64,000 nt of DNA from Lutimaribacter_A marinistellae. Lineage in GTDB: Bacteria > Pseudomonadota > Alphaproteobacteria > Rhodobacterales > Rhodobacteraceae. The notes under the pieces are model-generated. The model ran no database searches and had not been told where the DNA came from. It worked only from the letters and a program-made list of their open reading frames with translations. Shown in pieces: positions 16,324 to 25,802 of this stretch (position 1 is the stretch's first letter; each line of letters begins with the position of its first letter). The translations under genes were made by a program, and so were the position numbers. The stretch covers positions 145,768 to 209,767 of the forward strand of contig NZ_JBHRXI010000006.1 of the NCBI RefSeq assembly GCF_042648365.1, given 5' to 3'.

Positions 16324-17439
16324 ATGAAGATCGGCTGTCCGAAAGAGATCAAGTCGCAGGAGTTCCGCGTGGGCATGACCCCCAACGCGGCGCGCGAGGC
16401 GGTGGCGCATGGCCACGAGGTTCTGATCGAAACGCAGGCTGGCGCGGGCTCGGGCTTTGACGACGCGGCCTATGTCGATGCGGGCGCCGAAATCGTGCAG
16501 ACCGCCGAGGAGGTGTTCGCCCGCGCCGACATGATCGTGAAGGTGAAGGAGCCGCAGGCGGGAGAGCGCAAGATGCTGCGCGAAGGCCAGGTCCTGTTCA
16601 CATATCTGCACCTCGCCCCGGACCCCGAGCAGACGCATGACCTGTTGGCCTCGGGCGCGACCTGCATCGCCTATGAAACGGTGACCGACGACCGGGGCGG
16701 GCTGCCCCTGCTGGCGCCGATGTCCGAGGTCGCCGGGCGGCTGGCGCCGCAGGTCGGCGCGTGGACGTTGCAAAAGGCCAATGGCGGTCGCGGCGTTTTG
16801 ATGGGCGGTGTCCCGGGCGTTGGCCCGGCGCGGGTCATCGTGATCGGTGGCGGCGTTGTCGGCACCCATGCGGCGCGGATCGCCGCGGGTATGGGTGCGG
16901 ATGTGACAGTGCTGGACCGATCGCTGCCGCGCCTGCGTTACCTGGACGACGTGTTCGGCGGTCAGTTCAAGAACCAGTATTCGACGGCCGGGGCGACGGC
17001 CGAGCTGGTAGCTCAGGCGGATATGGTGATCGGCGCGGTGCTGATCCCCGGCGCCGCCGCACCCAAGCTGGTGAGCCGGGCGCAGCTGTCCGAAATGAAG
17101 CCGGGGGCGGCGCTGGTGGACGTGGCCATCGACCAGGGCGGGTGTTTCGAGACCTCGAAGCCAACCACCCATGCCGACCCGATATACGAGGTGGACGGGA
17201 TCATGCATTACTGCGTCGCCAACATGCCGGGCGCAGTGGCGCGCACCTCGACCATCGCGCTGGGCAATGCCACCCTGCCCTTTTTGCTGAACCTGGCCGA
17301 CAAGGGCTGGAAACAGGCCTGTGCCGAGGATCCGCACCTGCTGAACGGGTTGAACGTGCACGCGGGGCAGCTGACCTATTACGCGGTGGGCCGGGCGCTG
17401 GGGATTGACGTGGTTTCACCCTCGCTCGTCATCAAGTAG
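16324..17439 (+). CDS. ald: Alanine dehydrogenase
   Basis: 371 residues, the standard length. Catalytic K75 ('VKVKEPQ') and H96 ('LHLAPDPEQ') fall at the canonical positions, and the NAD-binding glycine motif GGGVVG is at 175-180. Interconverts L-alanine and pyruvate plus ammonia with NAD. In this genome it can regenerate pyruvate from the alanine made by taurine:pyruvate aminotransferase, releasing the taurine nitrogen as ammonia. Ribosome site GGGAGGAAA. Probably activated by the divergent Lrp protein. Its end overlaps the convergent GFA gene by 8 bases. Confidence 0.95.
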   Translation: MKIGCPKEIKSQEFRVGMTPNAAREAVAHGHEVLIETQAGAGSGFDDAAYVDAGAEIVQTAEEVFARADMIVKVKEPQAGERKMLREGQVLFTYLHLAPDPEQTHDLLASGATCIAYETVTDDRGGLPLLAPMSEVAGRLAPQVGAWTLQKANGGRGVLMGGVPGVGPARVIVIGGGVVGTHAARIAAGMGADVTVLDRSLPRLRYLDDVFGGQFKNQYSTAGATAELVAQADMVIGAVLIPGAAAPKLVSRAQLSEMKPGAALVDVAIDQGGCFETSKPTTHADPIYEVDGIMHYCVANMPGAVARTSTIALGNATLPFLLNLADKGWKQACAEDPHLLNGLNVHAGQLTYYAVGRALGIDVVSPSLVIK

Positions 17440-18280
17440 GGCGCGCACCGGGAAATCGGGGCAGATCGTCCGAGATCTGCCACCATGGTGCCATTGAGGC
17501 AGTGAAGATGTGCCAGCCAGGTCCGGGCGCGGGGCTGTCGAGGCTGCCAAGCGGCACGATCGCGGTGCCGAAGCTCACGTCCCGCCGGGGCAGCCCTGAG
17601 CCGCAGGTCCGGCAGAACGCCTGGCCGAAACGCCGAGCCCCCGGTAGGCGGAATGTGGTCACGTTGTTTTCTCCATGCGTGAAGCGCAGCGCGTCGATCG
17701 CAACAACGCCATTGGTCGTATGGGCGGCGGCACGGGCGCGACGGCAGCGCGAGCAATGGCAGTTGTAGAACTCGGGCAGCTGGGACAGTTCATAGGCCAC
17801 AGCGCCGCAGAGGCAGGAACCGCGCAACGGACCGCCGGGTGCGGCATCGGCCCGGTCCGGGCCGGGCTGTTCAGGCAGGTCGGTCCCCGGAGGATGGCCC
17901 GCGATGGTTTCGGCGAAGGCGGAGATCGTCACCCAGGGCAATTTGTCGGCGGTGAAGATATGCCGCCCGCCGCGCAGGCCGGGATCGCCTTGCAGGGTAC
18001 CCACGGGCAGCGAGATCTCGTTCGGGTCGGGCGTGGTACCCGGCAGGCAGGACCCGCAATGGCCGCAGAAGGGGCGGATGAAGCCCGCCGAAGAGGCATA
18101 GGCGACGATCGCATCCTCGCCGCAGATCCAGTCGAAGGCATCGGCGGAACAGGCGGTGAAACTGACGACAGGCGTGGCATGAGCCTTGCGGCACATCGCG
18201 CAGTGGCAATGACTGAGTGGTGCAAGCGGCCCGACAACGCGCCAGCGCACCGTACCACAGAGGCATTCTCCGGTGATCAT
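17432..18280 (-). CDS. Two-domain GFA/CENP-V family zinc protein
   Basis: 282 residues from ATG 18280, preceded by AGAGGAGG; the upstream Met at 18301 lacks this. Two tandem GFA folds, each with the zinc-binding pattern CLCGxVxW/Y...CHCxxCR...CxxCG: the first at about 4-120, the second at about 155-270. GFA proteins are related to glutathione-dependent formaldehyde-activating enzyme (Gfa), but most members have no proven activity. The duplication within one chain is less common than single-domain forms. Confidence 0.85.
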   Translation of the reverse strand: MITGECLCGTVRWRVVGPLAPLSHCHCAMCRKAHATPVVSFTACSADAFDWICGEDAIVAYASSAGFIRPFCGHCGSCLPGTTPDPNEISLPVGTLQGDPGLRGGRHIFTADKLPWVTISAFAETIAGHPPGTDLPEQPGPDRADAAPGGPLRGSCLCGAVAYELSQLPEFYNCHCSRCRRARAAAHTTNGVVAIDALRFTHGENNVTTFRLPGARRFGQAFCRTCGSGLPRRDVSFGTAIVPLGSLDSPAPGPGWHIFTASMAPWWQISDDLPRFPGARPT

Positions 18281-18357
18281 CGCGCGCGCCTCCTCTGTCA
18301 CCAGAGGCGAGACTAGCAGCGCGGGGCGTGTCTGTCAGGAGGGATACGGGGGGAGGA

Positions 18358-18434
18358 TGGTAGCGTGAGGCGGACTTGAACCGCCGACCCCAGCATTATG
18401 AGTGCTGTGCTCTAACCAGCTGAGCTATCACGCC
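18358..18434 (-). tRNA. tRNA-Met (CAU), elongator type
   Basis: 77 bases with encoded CCA. Acceptor GGCGTGA pairs with TCACGCT (G1-U72 wobble). D-arm AGCTCAGCTGGTTAGAGC, anticodon stem CAGCA/TGCTG with loop CTCATAA (anticodon CAT), T-arm GGCGGTTCAAGTCCGCC. It lacks the three consecutive G-C pairs of an initiator stem, and the G1-U72/A73 end matches alphaproteobacterial elongator tRNA-Met. A lysidine-modified Ile2 role is less likely. Confidence 0.92.
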
Positions 18435-18528
18435 GTATCCACGGCGCGTCAGGTACCCAAGCTGACGGGCGGTGTCAAACGGAAATATGAAACTTTCCGT
18501 CCGGCACCGTCGTTTTTTTCGGTCGCGG

Positions 18529-19329
18529 TCAGGCCTGCTTGATGACCTGATGGGGATAGGGGATGGAAATTCCCTGCGCATCGAAGGATTTCTTGACCTC
18601 CTTGTAGAGCAGGAACTTCAACTCCCAGTAATCGGCGGCATCGCACCACAGCCGCGCGGTCAGATCGACCGAGCTGTCATTGAGGTTGGTGACGCGGACC
18701 CACGGCTCGGGGTCGTCGTGGATGCGCGGCTCGGCTCGGGCGATGTCGAGGATGATGGCCATCGCCTTTTCGGGATCGTCATCGTAATCGATGCCGAAGG
18801 TCATATCGAGCCGCCGGGTCGGGTGGGCCGAGAAATTGGTGATGATCTGGCCCCACGCCTTGCCGTTGGGCACTATGATCTGCACATTGTCCGGCGTCAC
18901 CAGTTCCGTCGTGAAGAGGTCGAGGTTCTTGACCGTGCCCGAAGTGCCCGCGATATCGACGAAATCGCCCAGCTTGTAGGGGCGGAACACCACCAGCATC
19001 ACCCCGGCGGCAAGATCGGCAAGCGTGCCCTGAAGCGCCAGGCCGATGGCCAGCGAGGCGGCACCGAGGATGGCGACGATGCTGGTCGCCTGAATTCCGA
19101 ACAGGCCGAGGACCGCGACCAGAACGATGGCAAGGATGATCCATTTCACCGCGCCTGCCGCGAAATTGCCAAGCGTCGGGTCGATGCGCGGCGTCTTGTT
19201 GATGCGCCGGCGTACGACGCCCGAGATCGCGCCCGCGGCCATCCAGCCCACCACGAGGACGATCAGCGCCTTGATCGCGTTGAGGATCAGCGGCCCCAGA
19301 AGGGCTGCCTCGGCCATCATGTCTTCCAT
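18529..19329 (-). CDS. Small-conductance mechanosensitive channel MscS family
   Basis: 266 residues. Three membrane segments: about 10-35, 57-82 and the pore helix with 'AILGAASLAIGLALQGTLADLAAGVMLVVFRPYKLGDFV', the Ala/Gly-packed TM3 signature. A beta-domain ('GTVKNLDLFTTELVTPDNVQIIVPNG') and cytoplasmic cage follow. Releases solutes on hypo-osmotic shock; inner membrane, probably heptameric. Other possible starts are Met4 and Met5. Confidence 0.92.
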   Translation of the reverse strand: MEDMMAEAALLGPLILNAIKALIVLVVGWMAAGAISGVVRRRINKTPRIDPTLGNFAAGAVKWIILAIVLVAVLGLFGIQATSIVAILGAASLAIGLALQGTLADLAAGVMLVVFRPYKLGDFVDIAGTSGTVKNLDLFTTELVTPDNVQIIVPNGKAWGQIITNFSAHPTRRLDMTFGIDYDDDPEKAMAIILDIARAEPRIHDDPEPWVRVTNLNDSSVDLTARLWCDAADYWELKFLLYKEVKKSFDAQGISIPYPHQVIKQA

Positions 19330-19365
19330 CTTTCAGTCTCTCTTTCCTGCTGCACGATTTCGCGC

Positions 19366-21012
19366 TCAACCTGCGACAAATGCGTGGTCCGGTCCAGTGG
19401 CCCCGTGTGGCTGCGTCCCGGTCATGCCCGCGGCGATCTTTTCCGCCATCATCATGGTCGGCGCGTTGGTGTTGCCGCCGATCAGGGTCGGCATCAGCGA
19501 CGCATCGACCACGCGCAGCCCTTCCAGCCCGTGAACGCGGCCGGCGCTGTCGGTCACGGCCATCTCGTCGGTGCCCATCCGGCAGGTACCCACGGGGTGA
19601 TAGATCGTGTCGGCACGGGCGCGGATATCGGCCTCGAGCGCGGTGTCGCTGCCGTCATGCGGGTAAAGACGCTTGCCCCGCCACGGCTCCAGCGGGGGTG
19701 CTTCGAGGATACCCTCCATGATGCGGGCGCCTTTCTTGAGCAGGTCCAGATCACGCGGGTCGGAGAGATAGGCCGGGTCGATACGCGGTGGCGCGGCGGG
19801 CCTGGTCGAGGTCAGCCCGACATGGCCGCGGCTGTGGGGGCGCAGCACGCAGACATGGCAGGAGAACCCGTGCTTGACGTGAATCTTGCGCATGTGGTCG
19901 TCGACGATGCCCACCACGAAATGCAGTTGCAGATCGGGGCGGTCCTGCCCCGGATCGGACCGCAAAAAGGCCCCGCCTTCGGCGAAGGGAGAGGCGAAAG
20001 GGCCGGTGCCTTCGCGTCGCCACCGCATCCCGTCACGGGCGAGATCGCGCAGCCCACCGGGCGTCAGGCCGACCACGTCGCGCCGCTTGGAATGGTAGCT
20101 GATGATGTAGTCGAGATGATCCTGCAGGTTCTGCCCGACCCCTGGCAATTCATGCGTCACCTCGATCCCGTGCGCGGCCAGTTCGTCACGCGGCCCTACC
20201 CCCGACAGCAGCAGCATCTGCGGCGACCCGAAAGCGCCGCCCGAAAGGATGACCTCGGCACGCGCGCGGATCTCCTGTTCCTTGCCCTGGTGGCGGACAA
20301 GGAGGCCGGTGGCGCGTTTGCCATCGAACAGAACCTTTTGAACCGGGCATTTTGTCAGGATCGTCAGGTTCGGGCGATTGAGGTTGGGCCGCAGGTAGGC
20401 CGCGGCGGCCGAACATCTTTCGCCCCGGTTCGGACCGTCATGGAACTGGGTGACCTGGTAAAGCCCCGCGCCCTCTTGCTCGGGGCCGTTGAAATCATCC
20501 GTCTCGCGGATCTGCAGCGACGCGCAGGCATCGACAAAGGCGCGGCTGATGGCGCGCGGCTCGGACTGGTCGGACACCACCAGCGGCCCACGCGCGCCGT
20601 GCAGATCGCTGTCGCCGCGCTGGTTGTTTTCGGATTTCAGGAAATAGGGCAGCACGCTCTGCCAGTCCCACCCGTCACATCCGGCCTCGGCCCAGGCGTC
20701 GTAATCGCCGGGATGGCCGCGAATGTAGAGCATCGCGTTGATCGCCGAGGAGCCCCCAAGCGCGCGGCCGCGCGGCTGGAACCCGCGCCGCCCGTTCAGC
20801 CCCGGCTGCGGTTCGGTCTGATAGGCCCAGTTGTTGATCTTGGGCCTGCCCGAGAGCATGGCGGCGACCAGCGCGGGGGCGCGGATCAGCACGTCCTCTC
20901 CGCTCCCGCCGGCCTCGACGAGGCAGACCCGGATACTGGGATCTTCGCTGAGCCTTGCAGCCATGACGCAGCCTGCAGATCCTCCGCCCGCGATGACGTA
21001 ATCGAATTCCAT
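19366..21012 (-). CDS. GMC-family FAD-dependent oxidoreductase, choline/alcohol dehydrogenase-like
   Basis: 548 residues. FAD-binding 'YVIAGGGSAGCVMAARLSED' at residues about 5-24, 'PRGRALGGSSAINAMLYIRG' (GMC signature 1), 'ILSGGAFGSPQMLLLSGVG' (signature 2) and the active-site His regions 'YHPVGTCRMG' and 'GGNTNAPTMMMAEK'. Oxidises a primary alcohol to an aldehyde. Resembles BetA but no betB or betI is adjacent, so choline is not secure. Ribosome site GGGAGG. The stop is 36 bases before the mscS start, so co-transcription is possible. Confidence 0.88.
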   Translation of the reverse strand: MEFDYVIAGGGSAGCVMAARLSEDPSIRVCLVEAGGSGEDVLIRAPALVAAMLSGRPKINNWAYQTEPQPGLNGRRGFQPRGRALGGSSAINAMLYIRGHPGDYDAWAEAGCDGWDWQSVLPYFLKSENNQRGDSDLHGARGPLVVSDQSEPRAISRAFVDACASLQIRETDDFNGPEQEGAGLYQVTQFHDGPNRGERCSAAAAYLRPNLNRPNLTILTKCPVQKVLFDGKRATGLLVRHQGKEQEIRARAEVILSGGAFGSPQMLLLSGVGPRDELAAHGIEVTHELPGVGQNLQDHLDYIISYHSKRRDVVGLTPGGLRDLARDGMRWRREGTGPFASPFAEGGAFLRSDPGQDRPDLQLHFVVGIVDDHMRKIHVKHGFSCHVCVLRPHSRGHVGLTSTRPAAPPRIDPAYLSDPRDLDLLKKGARIMEGILEAPPLEPWRGKRLYPHDGSDTALEADIRARADTIYHPVGTCRMGTDEMAVTDSAGRVHGLEGLRVVDASLMPTLIGGNTNAPTMMMAEKIAAGMTGTQPHGATGPDHAFVAG

Positions 21013-21069
21013 GACCGGCCCTCCCTGATCGGGAAAGCCTAGGCCGGGGCGGCCTGCCGTATCAAGAGG

Positions 21070-21519
21070 TTAGCCCGGCAATGCCCCGGTCAGGACGTAG
21101 CGCAGGATCTCGACCACCTGGCGCGGCTCTTCGGCCACGGCGAGGGCGGCGGCATGCACTTCTTTCAGCGCATGCTGGTGTTCCGGCGGGCTGAGAACAA
21201 CGAGCGGCTTGCCCAGGGCAGCGGCCTGACCCGCGTCGAAGGCGGCGTTCCACTGCTTGTACTTGTCACCAAAGCGCACCACGACCACGTCGGCCTGCGC
21301 GATCCCGTGCCGGGTGCGGATGGCGTTGAGCATCGCGCCCTTGTGATCGTGCCAGTATTTCTGGTCTTCGGCACCGAGGATCGTCACCCCGCAATCATCG
21401 CTGGCTGCATGATCGGTCACCGGCCCGGAGAAGTTGACATCGAGCCCCTTCGCGCCCTCGACGATCTGTTCGCGCCAATCGGTATGGATTTCGCCCGACA
21501 GGTAGATGTTCAACGTCAT
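21070..21519 (-). CDS. YtoQ-family protein
   Basis: 149 residues from ATG 21519, preceded by AGGAGG. Begins 'MTLNIYLSGEIHTDWREQI', typical of the YtoQ family, with 'ADVVVVRFGDKYKQWNAAFDAGQAAALGKPL', a nucleoside-deoxyribosyltransferase-like fold. Function is not established. Downstream of pheT by 70 bases on the same strand, so probably the last gene of that operon. Confidence 0.85.
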   Translation of the reverse strand: MTLNIYLSGEIHTDWREQIVEGAKGLDVNFSGPVTDHAASDDCGVTILGAEDQKYWHDHKGAMLNAIRTRHGIAQADVVVVRFGDKYKQWNAAFDAGQAAALGKPLVVLSPPEHQHALKEVHAAALAVAEEPRQVVEILRYVLTGALPG

Positions 21520-21589
21520 GTGCAGTCCTCCTATGGGAATGGAGGGGCTGGCCGCCCCTTCACCTTGTTCCGAACAGTTGCCGGAAAGC

Positions 21590-23986
21590 TCAGCCGCGCA
21601 GCGTGCCGCCGGTCGCCTTGGCAACCTTTTCGACGATCTTGGCGCTGATGGCTTCGATGTCCTTTTCCTTCAGCGTCTTGTCGGTGGGCTGCATCCGCAC
21701 GGTGATGGCGAGCGATTTCTTGCCCTCGCCAAGGCTTCCGCCGATGAACTCGTCGAAGACGCGGACATCCTCGATCAGTGCCTTGTCGGCCCCTGCCGCG
21801 GCGTTGACCAGCGTCAGCGCCTCGACGCCCGCGTCGACGACGAAGGCGAAGTCGCGCTCGACCGCCTGAAGGTCGCGCATTTCCAGCGCGGCGCGCGTTG
21901 CCCCCGATTTGCGCGGCAGCGGCACCTCTTCAGGGTATATGACAAAGCCCATCGCCGGGCCCTTGACGTCCATCGCCTCGAGCACGCGGGGGTGCAGCTC
22001 TCCGAAGGTGCCCAGCACCTTTTTCGGGCCGAGGCAGATCCGGCCATGGCGACCGGGATGCCACCACCCTTCGCCGCCCCGCAGGATCTGGACCTTTGCG
22101 GGCGCGCCGATCGCAGCAAGAACGGCCTCGGCATCGGCCTTGACGTCGTAGAGATCGACGGGCCGCGCGGCGCCATGCACGTCCTTGGGGCCGGTGCGGC
22201 CGACGAGAAGGCCAGCGATCTCGGTCCGCTGCTCGCCCGGCTCGCCGCCGTGGAAGACCGGGCCAAGTTCGAACAGCGCAAGATCGGCGAAACCGCGCGC
22301 CTGGTTGCGGGCAGCGGCCTGCAACAGGCCCGGCAGCAGCGCGGGGCGCATGTGGCTCATCTCGGAGGAGATGGGGTTTTCCAGCATCGTTGCATCCTCG
22401 CCCCCGCCGAAAAGGGCCGCCGAGGCGCGGTCGATGAAGCTGTAGCTGACGCATTCGTTGTAGCCCAGTGCCGCGGCCGAGCGGCGCGCCATCTGGGCGC
22501 GGCGCTGCTGCGGTGTCATCACCGGCTTGGGAATGCCCGGGGTAAGACGCGGCAACGGCTTGCCCACCAGCTTGGTAAGCGAGGCGATCCGGGCGACCTC
22601 TTCGACGAGGTCGGCCTCGCCCTGGATATCGGGGCGCCAGGACGGCACATGCGCCATGTTCCCCTCTAGCCGGAAGCCCAGCCGGGTCAGGGTCTGGCGC
22701 TGGTCGGCCTCTGGGATATCCATGCCGACAAGCGAGATCACGCGCTCGGGGTCGAGGCGGTAAGCGCGGGAATGGTCCGGCACCTCGCCCGCGATGACGA
22801 CCTCGGACGCTTCGCCGCCGCAGATGTCGAGGATCATGCGGGTCGCGTGTTCCAGGCCTTCGAGCGTGTATTCGGGATCGACACCGCGCTCAAACCGGTA
22901 GCGCGCATCGGAGTTGATGCGCAGCGCGCGGCCGGTCATCGCGATCTGGACATGATCCCAGAACGCGCTTTCGAGGAAGACATTCGCTGTCTCTTCGGTG
23001 CAGCCGGTCTCTTCGCCGCCCATGATGCCCGCGATGGATTCGGGGCCGTTCTCGTCCGAGATGACCATCATGCCGGGCTGGAGCGCGTATTCCTTTTCGT
23101 CGAGCGCCGTCAGTGTCTCGCCGCCCTGTGCGCGGTGAATGCGCAGCCCGCCCGCGACCTTGTCGGCATCAAAGACGTGCAGGGGCCGGTTGTGATCGAA
23201 GGTCATGTAGTTGGTGATGTCGACCAGCGCCGAGATCGGGCGCAGACCGATGGCGCGCAGCTGATCCTGCAGCCATTGCGGGCTGGGGCCGTTGCGGACG
23301 CCGCGAATGACGCGCCCGGTGAAAAGCGGGCAGCCGTCGCGCGTATCCTCGTCGATGGTGACGGAAATCGGGCAAGCGAAATCGCCCTGCACCGGCTCAT
23401 GCGCGCGGGTTTTGAGCGTGCCCAGACCGCGGGCGGCCAGATCACGCGCGATGCCCGCGACGCCCAGCGCGTCGGGGCGGTTGGGGGTGATCGCGATCTC
23501 GATGACCGGGTCGACCTTGGACGGGTCGTTCTCGGCCAGCCAGTCGGTAAAGCGCTGGCCCACCTCGCCTGTGGGCAGTTCGATGATGCCGTCATGCTCG
23601 TCGCTGAGCTCGAGCTCGCGCTCGGAGGCCATCATTCCGTAGCTTTCGATGCCGCGGATTTTTCCCACGCCGATCGTGGTGTCGATGCCGGGGACATAGA
23701 CGCCTGGCTTGGCCACGACCACGGTGATCCCCTCGCGCGCGTTGGGCGCACCGCAGATGATCTGCAGCTCCCCCTCGTCGGTGTCGACCTTGCAGACGCG
23801 CAGCTTGTCGGCGTCGGGGTGTTTCTCGGCATGGGTCACGTAGCCGAGCGTGAAATCGGCCAAGCGCTCGGCGGGGTTGGTGATCTCTTCGACCTCGAGC
23901 CCCAGGTCGGTCAGCGCCTCGGCGATCTCGGCCACGCTGGCAGAGGTGTCGAGATGGTCCTTGAGCCAGGAAAGGGTGAATTTCAT
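21590..23986 (-). CDS. pheT: Phenylalanine--tRNA ligase beta subunit
   Basis: 798 residues, normal length. Domains in order: N-terminal tRNA-binding OB domain (about 40-150, 'VCKVDTDEGELQIICGAPN'), B3/B4 editing domain (about 215-375), B5 (about 400-470), the class II-like catalytic core fold, and the C-terminal FDX-ACB anticodon-binding domain (about 705-797, 'ERDFAFVVD'). Forms the alpha2-beta2 enzyme with PheS, encoded at 25.8 kb. Start overlaps the upstream amidotransferase stop (ATGA). Confidence 0.96.
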   Translation of the reverse strand: MKFTLSWLKDHLDTSASVAEIAEALTDLGLEVEEITNPAERLADFTLGYVTHAEKHPDADKLRVCKVDTDEGELQIICGAPNAREGITVVVAKPGVYVPGIDTTIGVGKIRGIESYGMMASERELELSDEHDGIIELPTGEVGQRFTDWLAENDPSKVDPVIEIAITPNRPDALGVAGIARDLAARGLGTLKTRAHEPVQGDFACPISVTIDEDTRDGCPLFTGRVIRGVRNGPSPQWLQDQLRAIGLRPISALVDITNYMTFDHNRPLHVFDADKVAGGLRIHRAQGGETLTALDEKEYALQPGMMVISDENGPESIAGIMGGEETGCTEETANVFLESAFWDHVQIAMTGRALRINSDARYRFERGVDPEYTLEGLEHATRMILDICGGEASEVVIAGEVPDHSRAYRLDPERVISLVGMDIPEADQRQTLTRLGFRLEGNMAHVPSWRPDIQGEADLVEEVARIASLTKLVGKPLPRLTPGIPKPVMTPQQRRAQMARRSAAALGYNECVSYSFIDRASAALFGGGEDATMLENPISSEMSHMRPALLPGLLQAAARNQARGFADLALFELGPVFHGGEPGEQRTEIAGLLVGRTGPKDVHGAARPVDLYDVKADAEAVLAAIGAPAKVQILRGGEGWWHPGRHGRICLGPKKVLGTFGELHPRVLEAMDVKGPAMGFVIYPEEVPLPRKSGATRAALEMRDLQAVERDFAFVVDAGVEALTLVNAAAGADKALIEDVRVFDEFIGGSLGEGKKSLAITVRMQPTDKTLKEKDIEAISAKIVEKVAKATGGTLRG

Positions 23987-24768
23987 GTCGAGGTCCTGTT
24001 CTTGATATGGGCCAGCCAGTTCATCAGCTCGCGGGCCCTTGAATGCAATGTCAGATCGGCCGGGTCCACCCCCAGCCTACGGGCGTTTTCGGGGTCGGCG
24101 GACGCATCGCGCATGGCGTCCGCGATCCGTTCCATCTCGGCCGTGCGGGTTTGGCGCGCATCGATCCAGCCGGCAATCTGCGCCGGAGAGCTTTCGGGGT
24201 GGTATTGCACGCCCCAGAAATCGACGCCGTCACGCTCGTAGGCGAAGGCCTGGATCGGGCTGTGGTCATTGCCCGCCAGCAGCACGGCCCCATCGGGCAG
24301 GTGCTGTACCTCGTCGCGGTGAACGCAGGGCACGGCAAACCCGTCGGCGCGGCCAGCCATCATGGGGTGTGCCCTGCCCGCCTCGGTCAGGCGCATGTCG
24401 CGCGCCACGCCGTCCTCGTTACCATTGGGTGAGGCGCCGACAGCCCCGCCAAGCACATGCGCGGCAAGCTGCATCCCGTTGCATGAGCCCCAGACCGGAA
24501 GGCCGCGGTCGAACACCGTGCGCATGGCCTGCGCCAGCGGTTCGGCGCGCGGATCGTCGACGCACCATGCCACGCCGGAGCCGGTGAAGATCACCGCCTC
24601 GGCCTCGTCCAGCAGGGCTGGCGTAAGCGGTGCGACATAGGGTTCGGCCACCGTGAGGGTCAGCTCCTCGGAGAGTTGCGGCAACGTGTCGAGAAACGGC
24701 GCGGCATCTGCGATGCCACGGGCCACGATCTCGGGCGCGTTCGATTCCAGAATGAGGATACGGGTCAT
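23983..24768 (-). CDS. Class I glutamine amidotransferase-like protein
   Basis: 261 residues. The triad is visible: nucleophile Cys96 in 'VWGSCNGMQ', with His190 and Glu192 in 'QYHPESS'. Resembles stand-alone GATase domains of the GuaA/PuuD-like group that hydrolyse glutamine or gamma-glutamyl compounds. Its stop overlaps the pheT start by ATGA, so it is translated with pheT; a functional link to phenylalanine charging is not obvious. Confidence 0.85.
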   Translation of the reverse strand: MTRILILESNAPEIVARGIADAAPFLDTLPQLSEELTLTVAEPYVAPLTPALLDEAEAVIFTGSGVAWCVDDPRAEPLAQAMRTVFDRGLPVWGSCNGMQLAAHVLGGAVGASPNGNEDGVARDMRLTEAGRAHPMMAGRADGFAVPCVHRDEVQHLPDGAVLLAGNDHSPIQAFAYERDGVDFWGVQYHPESSPAQIAGWIDARQTRTAEMERIADAMRDASADPENARRLGVDPADLTLHSRARELMNWLAHIKNRTST

Positions 24769-24837
24769 TTTCCCTGTCCTGCCGCCACTTTCCCCATGCG
24801 CTTTAGCCGATCAGACCGGGCGGGAAAAGGGGCAGGC

Positions 24838-25122
24838 TCAGTCCCGGCCGACACGCTTTGCAAGGTCGTCGACATCACCCATCGCGGCCAGCTTCAGCTC
24901 GCGCGCCAGGCGCAGCGTGGGCTTGAGCGCGAAACAGATCGAGCCGATGAGGAACATCCACGTTCCCTGCGTCTGCCAATCCTCCGAGAAGAACATGATC
25001 GACCCGATCACGAAGAGCGTGGCGGCCGCGAAATCGACCGCCGTATAGGCCAGTTCGAACATTGCGTAGACCCGTTTCTGCCGGTTCGTGCCATCGCTGC
25101 GGTGATCTTTCTGAAAGAGCAT
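24838..25122 (-). CDS. YrhK-domain small membrane protein
   Basis: 94 residues with two hydrophobic segments (about 24-46 and 53-70) and the family's 'FVIGSIMFF...WMFLIGSICFALKPTLRLARELK' pattern. Ends in a short charged tail. Function unknown. Upstream of the amidotransferase/pheT genes on the same strand by 69 bases, so it may head that operon. Confidence 0.75.
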   Translation of the reverse strand: MLFQKDHRSDGTNRQKRVYAMFELAYTAVDFAAATLFVIGSIMFFSEDWQTQGTWMFLIGSICFALKPTLRLARELKLAAMGDVDDLAKRVGRD

Positions 25123-25308
25123 CGGTATCTCCAGTTTGCCGGGTGTGGTGCCTGCATCGCATGGCAGGCGGGCGCAGTTCTAACACTACTTCGCCCGGGG
25201 GTTGAAATCGCGGGCGGGTGGCTTCATGTTGCCTCTCAGCGAGGACGACCTCGCGCGGATGATCCGCAAGCAGACGGGACGGCCCGGACATGTAACCGGA
25301 GCAGTCAC

Positions 25309-25734
25309 TTGCGCAGCCTTTCAGACCGTATTCGTCAGGCCCTGAGTTTCGAGATCATCGGGCTGGCTATCGTCACCCCCCTGTTCGCATGGGCCTTCGA
25401 TCATCCGATCGGGGACATGGGCGTGCTTGCCCTGCTGGGCGCCACGGCCGCGACGGGGTGGAACTATGCCTTCAACCTCGGCTTCGATCACGCGCTGGTC
25501 AGGTGGCGCGGGACCCCGGCAAAGACGGTGCCTCTGCGCGTCCTGCATGCAGTCCTGTTCGAGGCGACGCTGCTGGTGATCCTGGTGCCGATCTTTGCCC
25601 TGTGGCTGGACGTCTCGCTGGCACAGGCGCTGGTGATGGAGATTGCCTTTGCCCTGTTCTACATGGGCTACGCGTTCGTATTCACTTGGGGCTATGACAG
25701 CCTGTTCCCGCCGGAGGGGCGGCAAAAGGCCTGA
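25309..25734 (+). CDS. PACE-family small multidrug efflux transporter
   Basis: About 141 residues from a TTG at 25309 with GGAG 8 bases upstream; the start is the least certain part, since the open frame reaches much further upstream without homology. Four membrane helices arranged as two transmembrane pairs: 'RQALSFEIIGLAIVTPLFAW', with the conserved intramembrane Glu of PACE proteins, and 'RVLHAVLFEATLLVILVPIFALW'. PACE proteins export biocides such as chlorhexidine and possibly short-chain polyamines. Lies on the opposite strand between pheS and the pheT operon. Confidence 0.78.
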   Translation: MRSLSDRIRQALSFEIIGLAIVTPLFAWAFDHPIGDMGVLALLGATAATGWNYAFNLGFDHALVRWRGTPAKTVPLRVLHAVLFEATLLVILVPIFALWLDVSLAQALVMEIAFALFYMGYAFVFTWGYDSLFPPEGRQKA

Positions 25735-25760
25735 ACCAAACGAATTAAGAGCATGCCAAC

Positions 25761-25794
25761 AAAACGCAAAACACGCGCCCGTCCGGCGGGCGCG
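25761..25794 (-). terminator. Terminator downstream of pheS
   Basis: Read on the minus strand, the stem CGCGCCCG/CGGGCGCG (5-base loop, 25774-25794) is followed by TGTTTTGCGTTTT. It begins 8 bases after the pheS stop. It also separates pheS from the convergent efflux gene. Confidence 0.75.
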
Positions 25795-25802
25795 TAGAGC
25801 AT

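Noticed and set aside
15727..17361. 544-codon minus-strand frame covering ald in antisense
   Set aside because: Only the last 152 codons (Lrp regulator) have homology and a proper start; the rest is the shadow of ald.
19366..21012. Calling the GMC oxidoreductase betA (choline dehydrogenase)
   Set aside because: No betB, betI or choline transporter is adjacent, and GMC alcohol dehydrogenases are too similar to separate by eye.
18472..21042. 856-codon open frame on the plus strand
   Set aside because: It is antisense to the mscS and GMC oxidoreductase genes, which have clear families. High GC makes long opposite-strand frames common here; no motif is seen in it.
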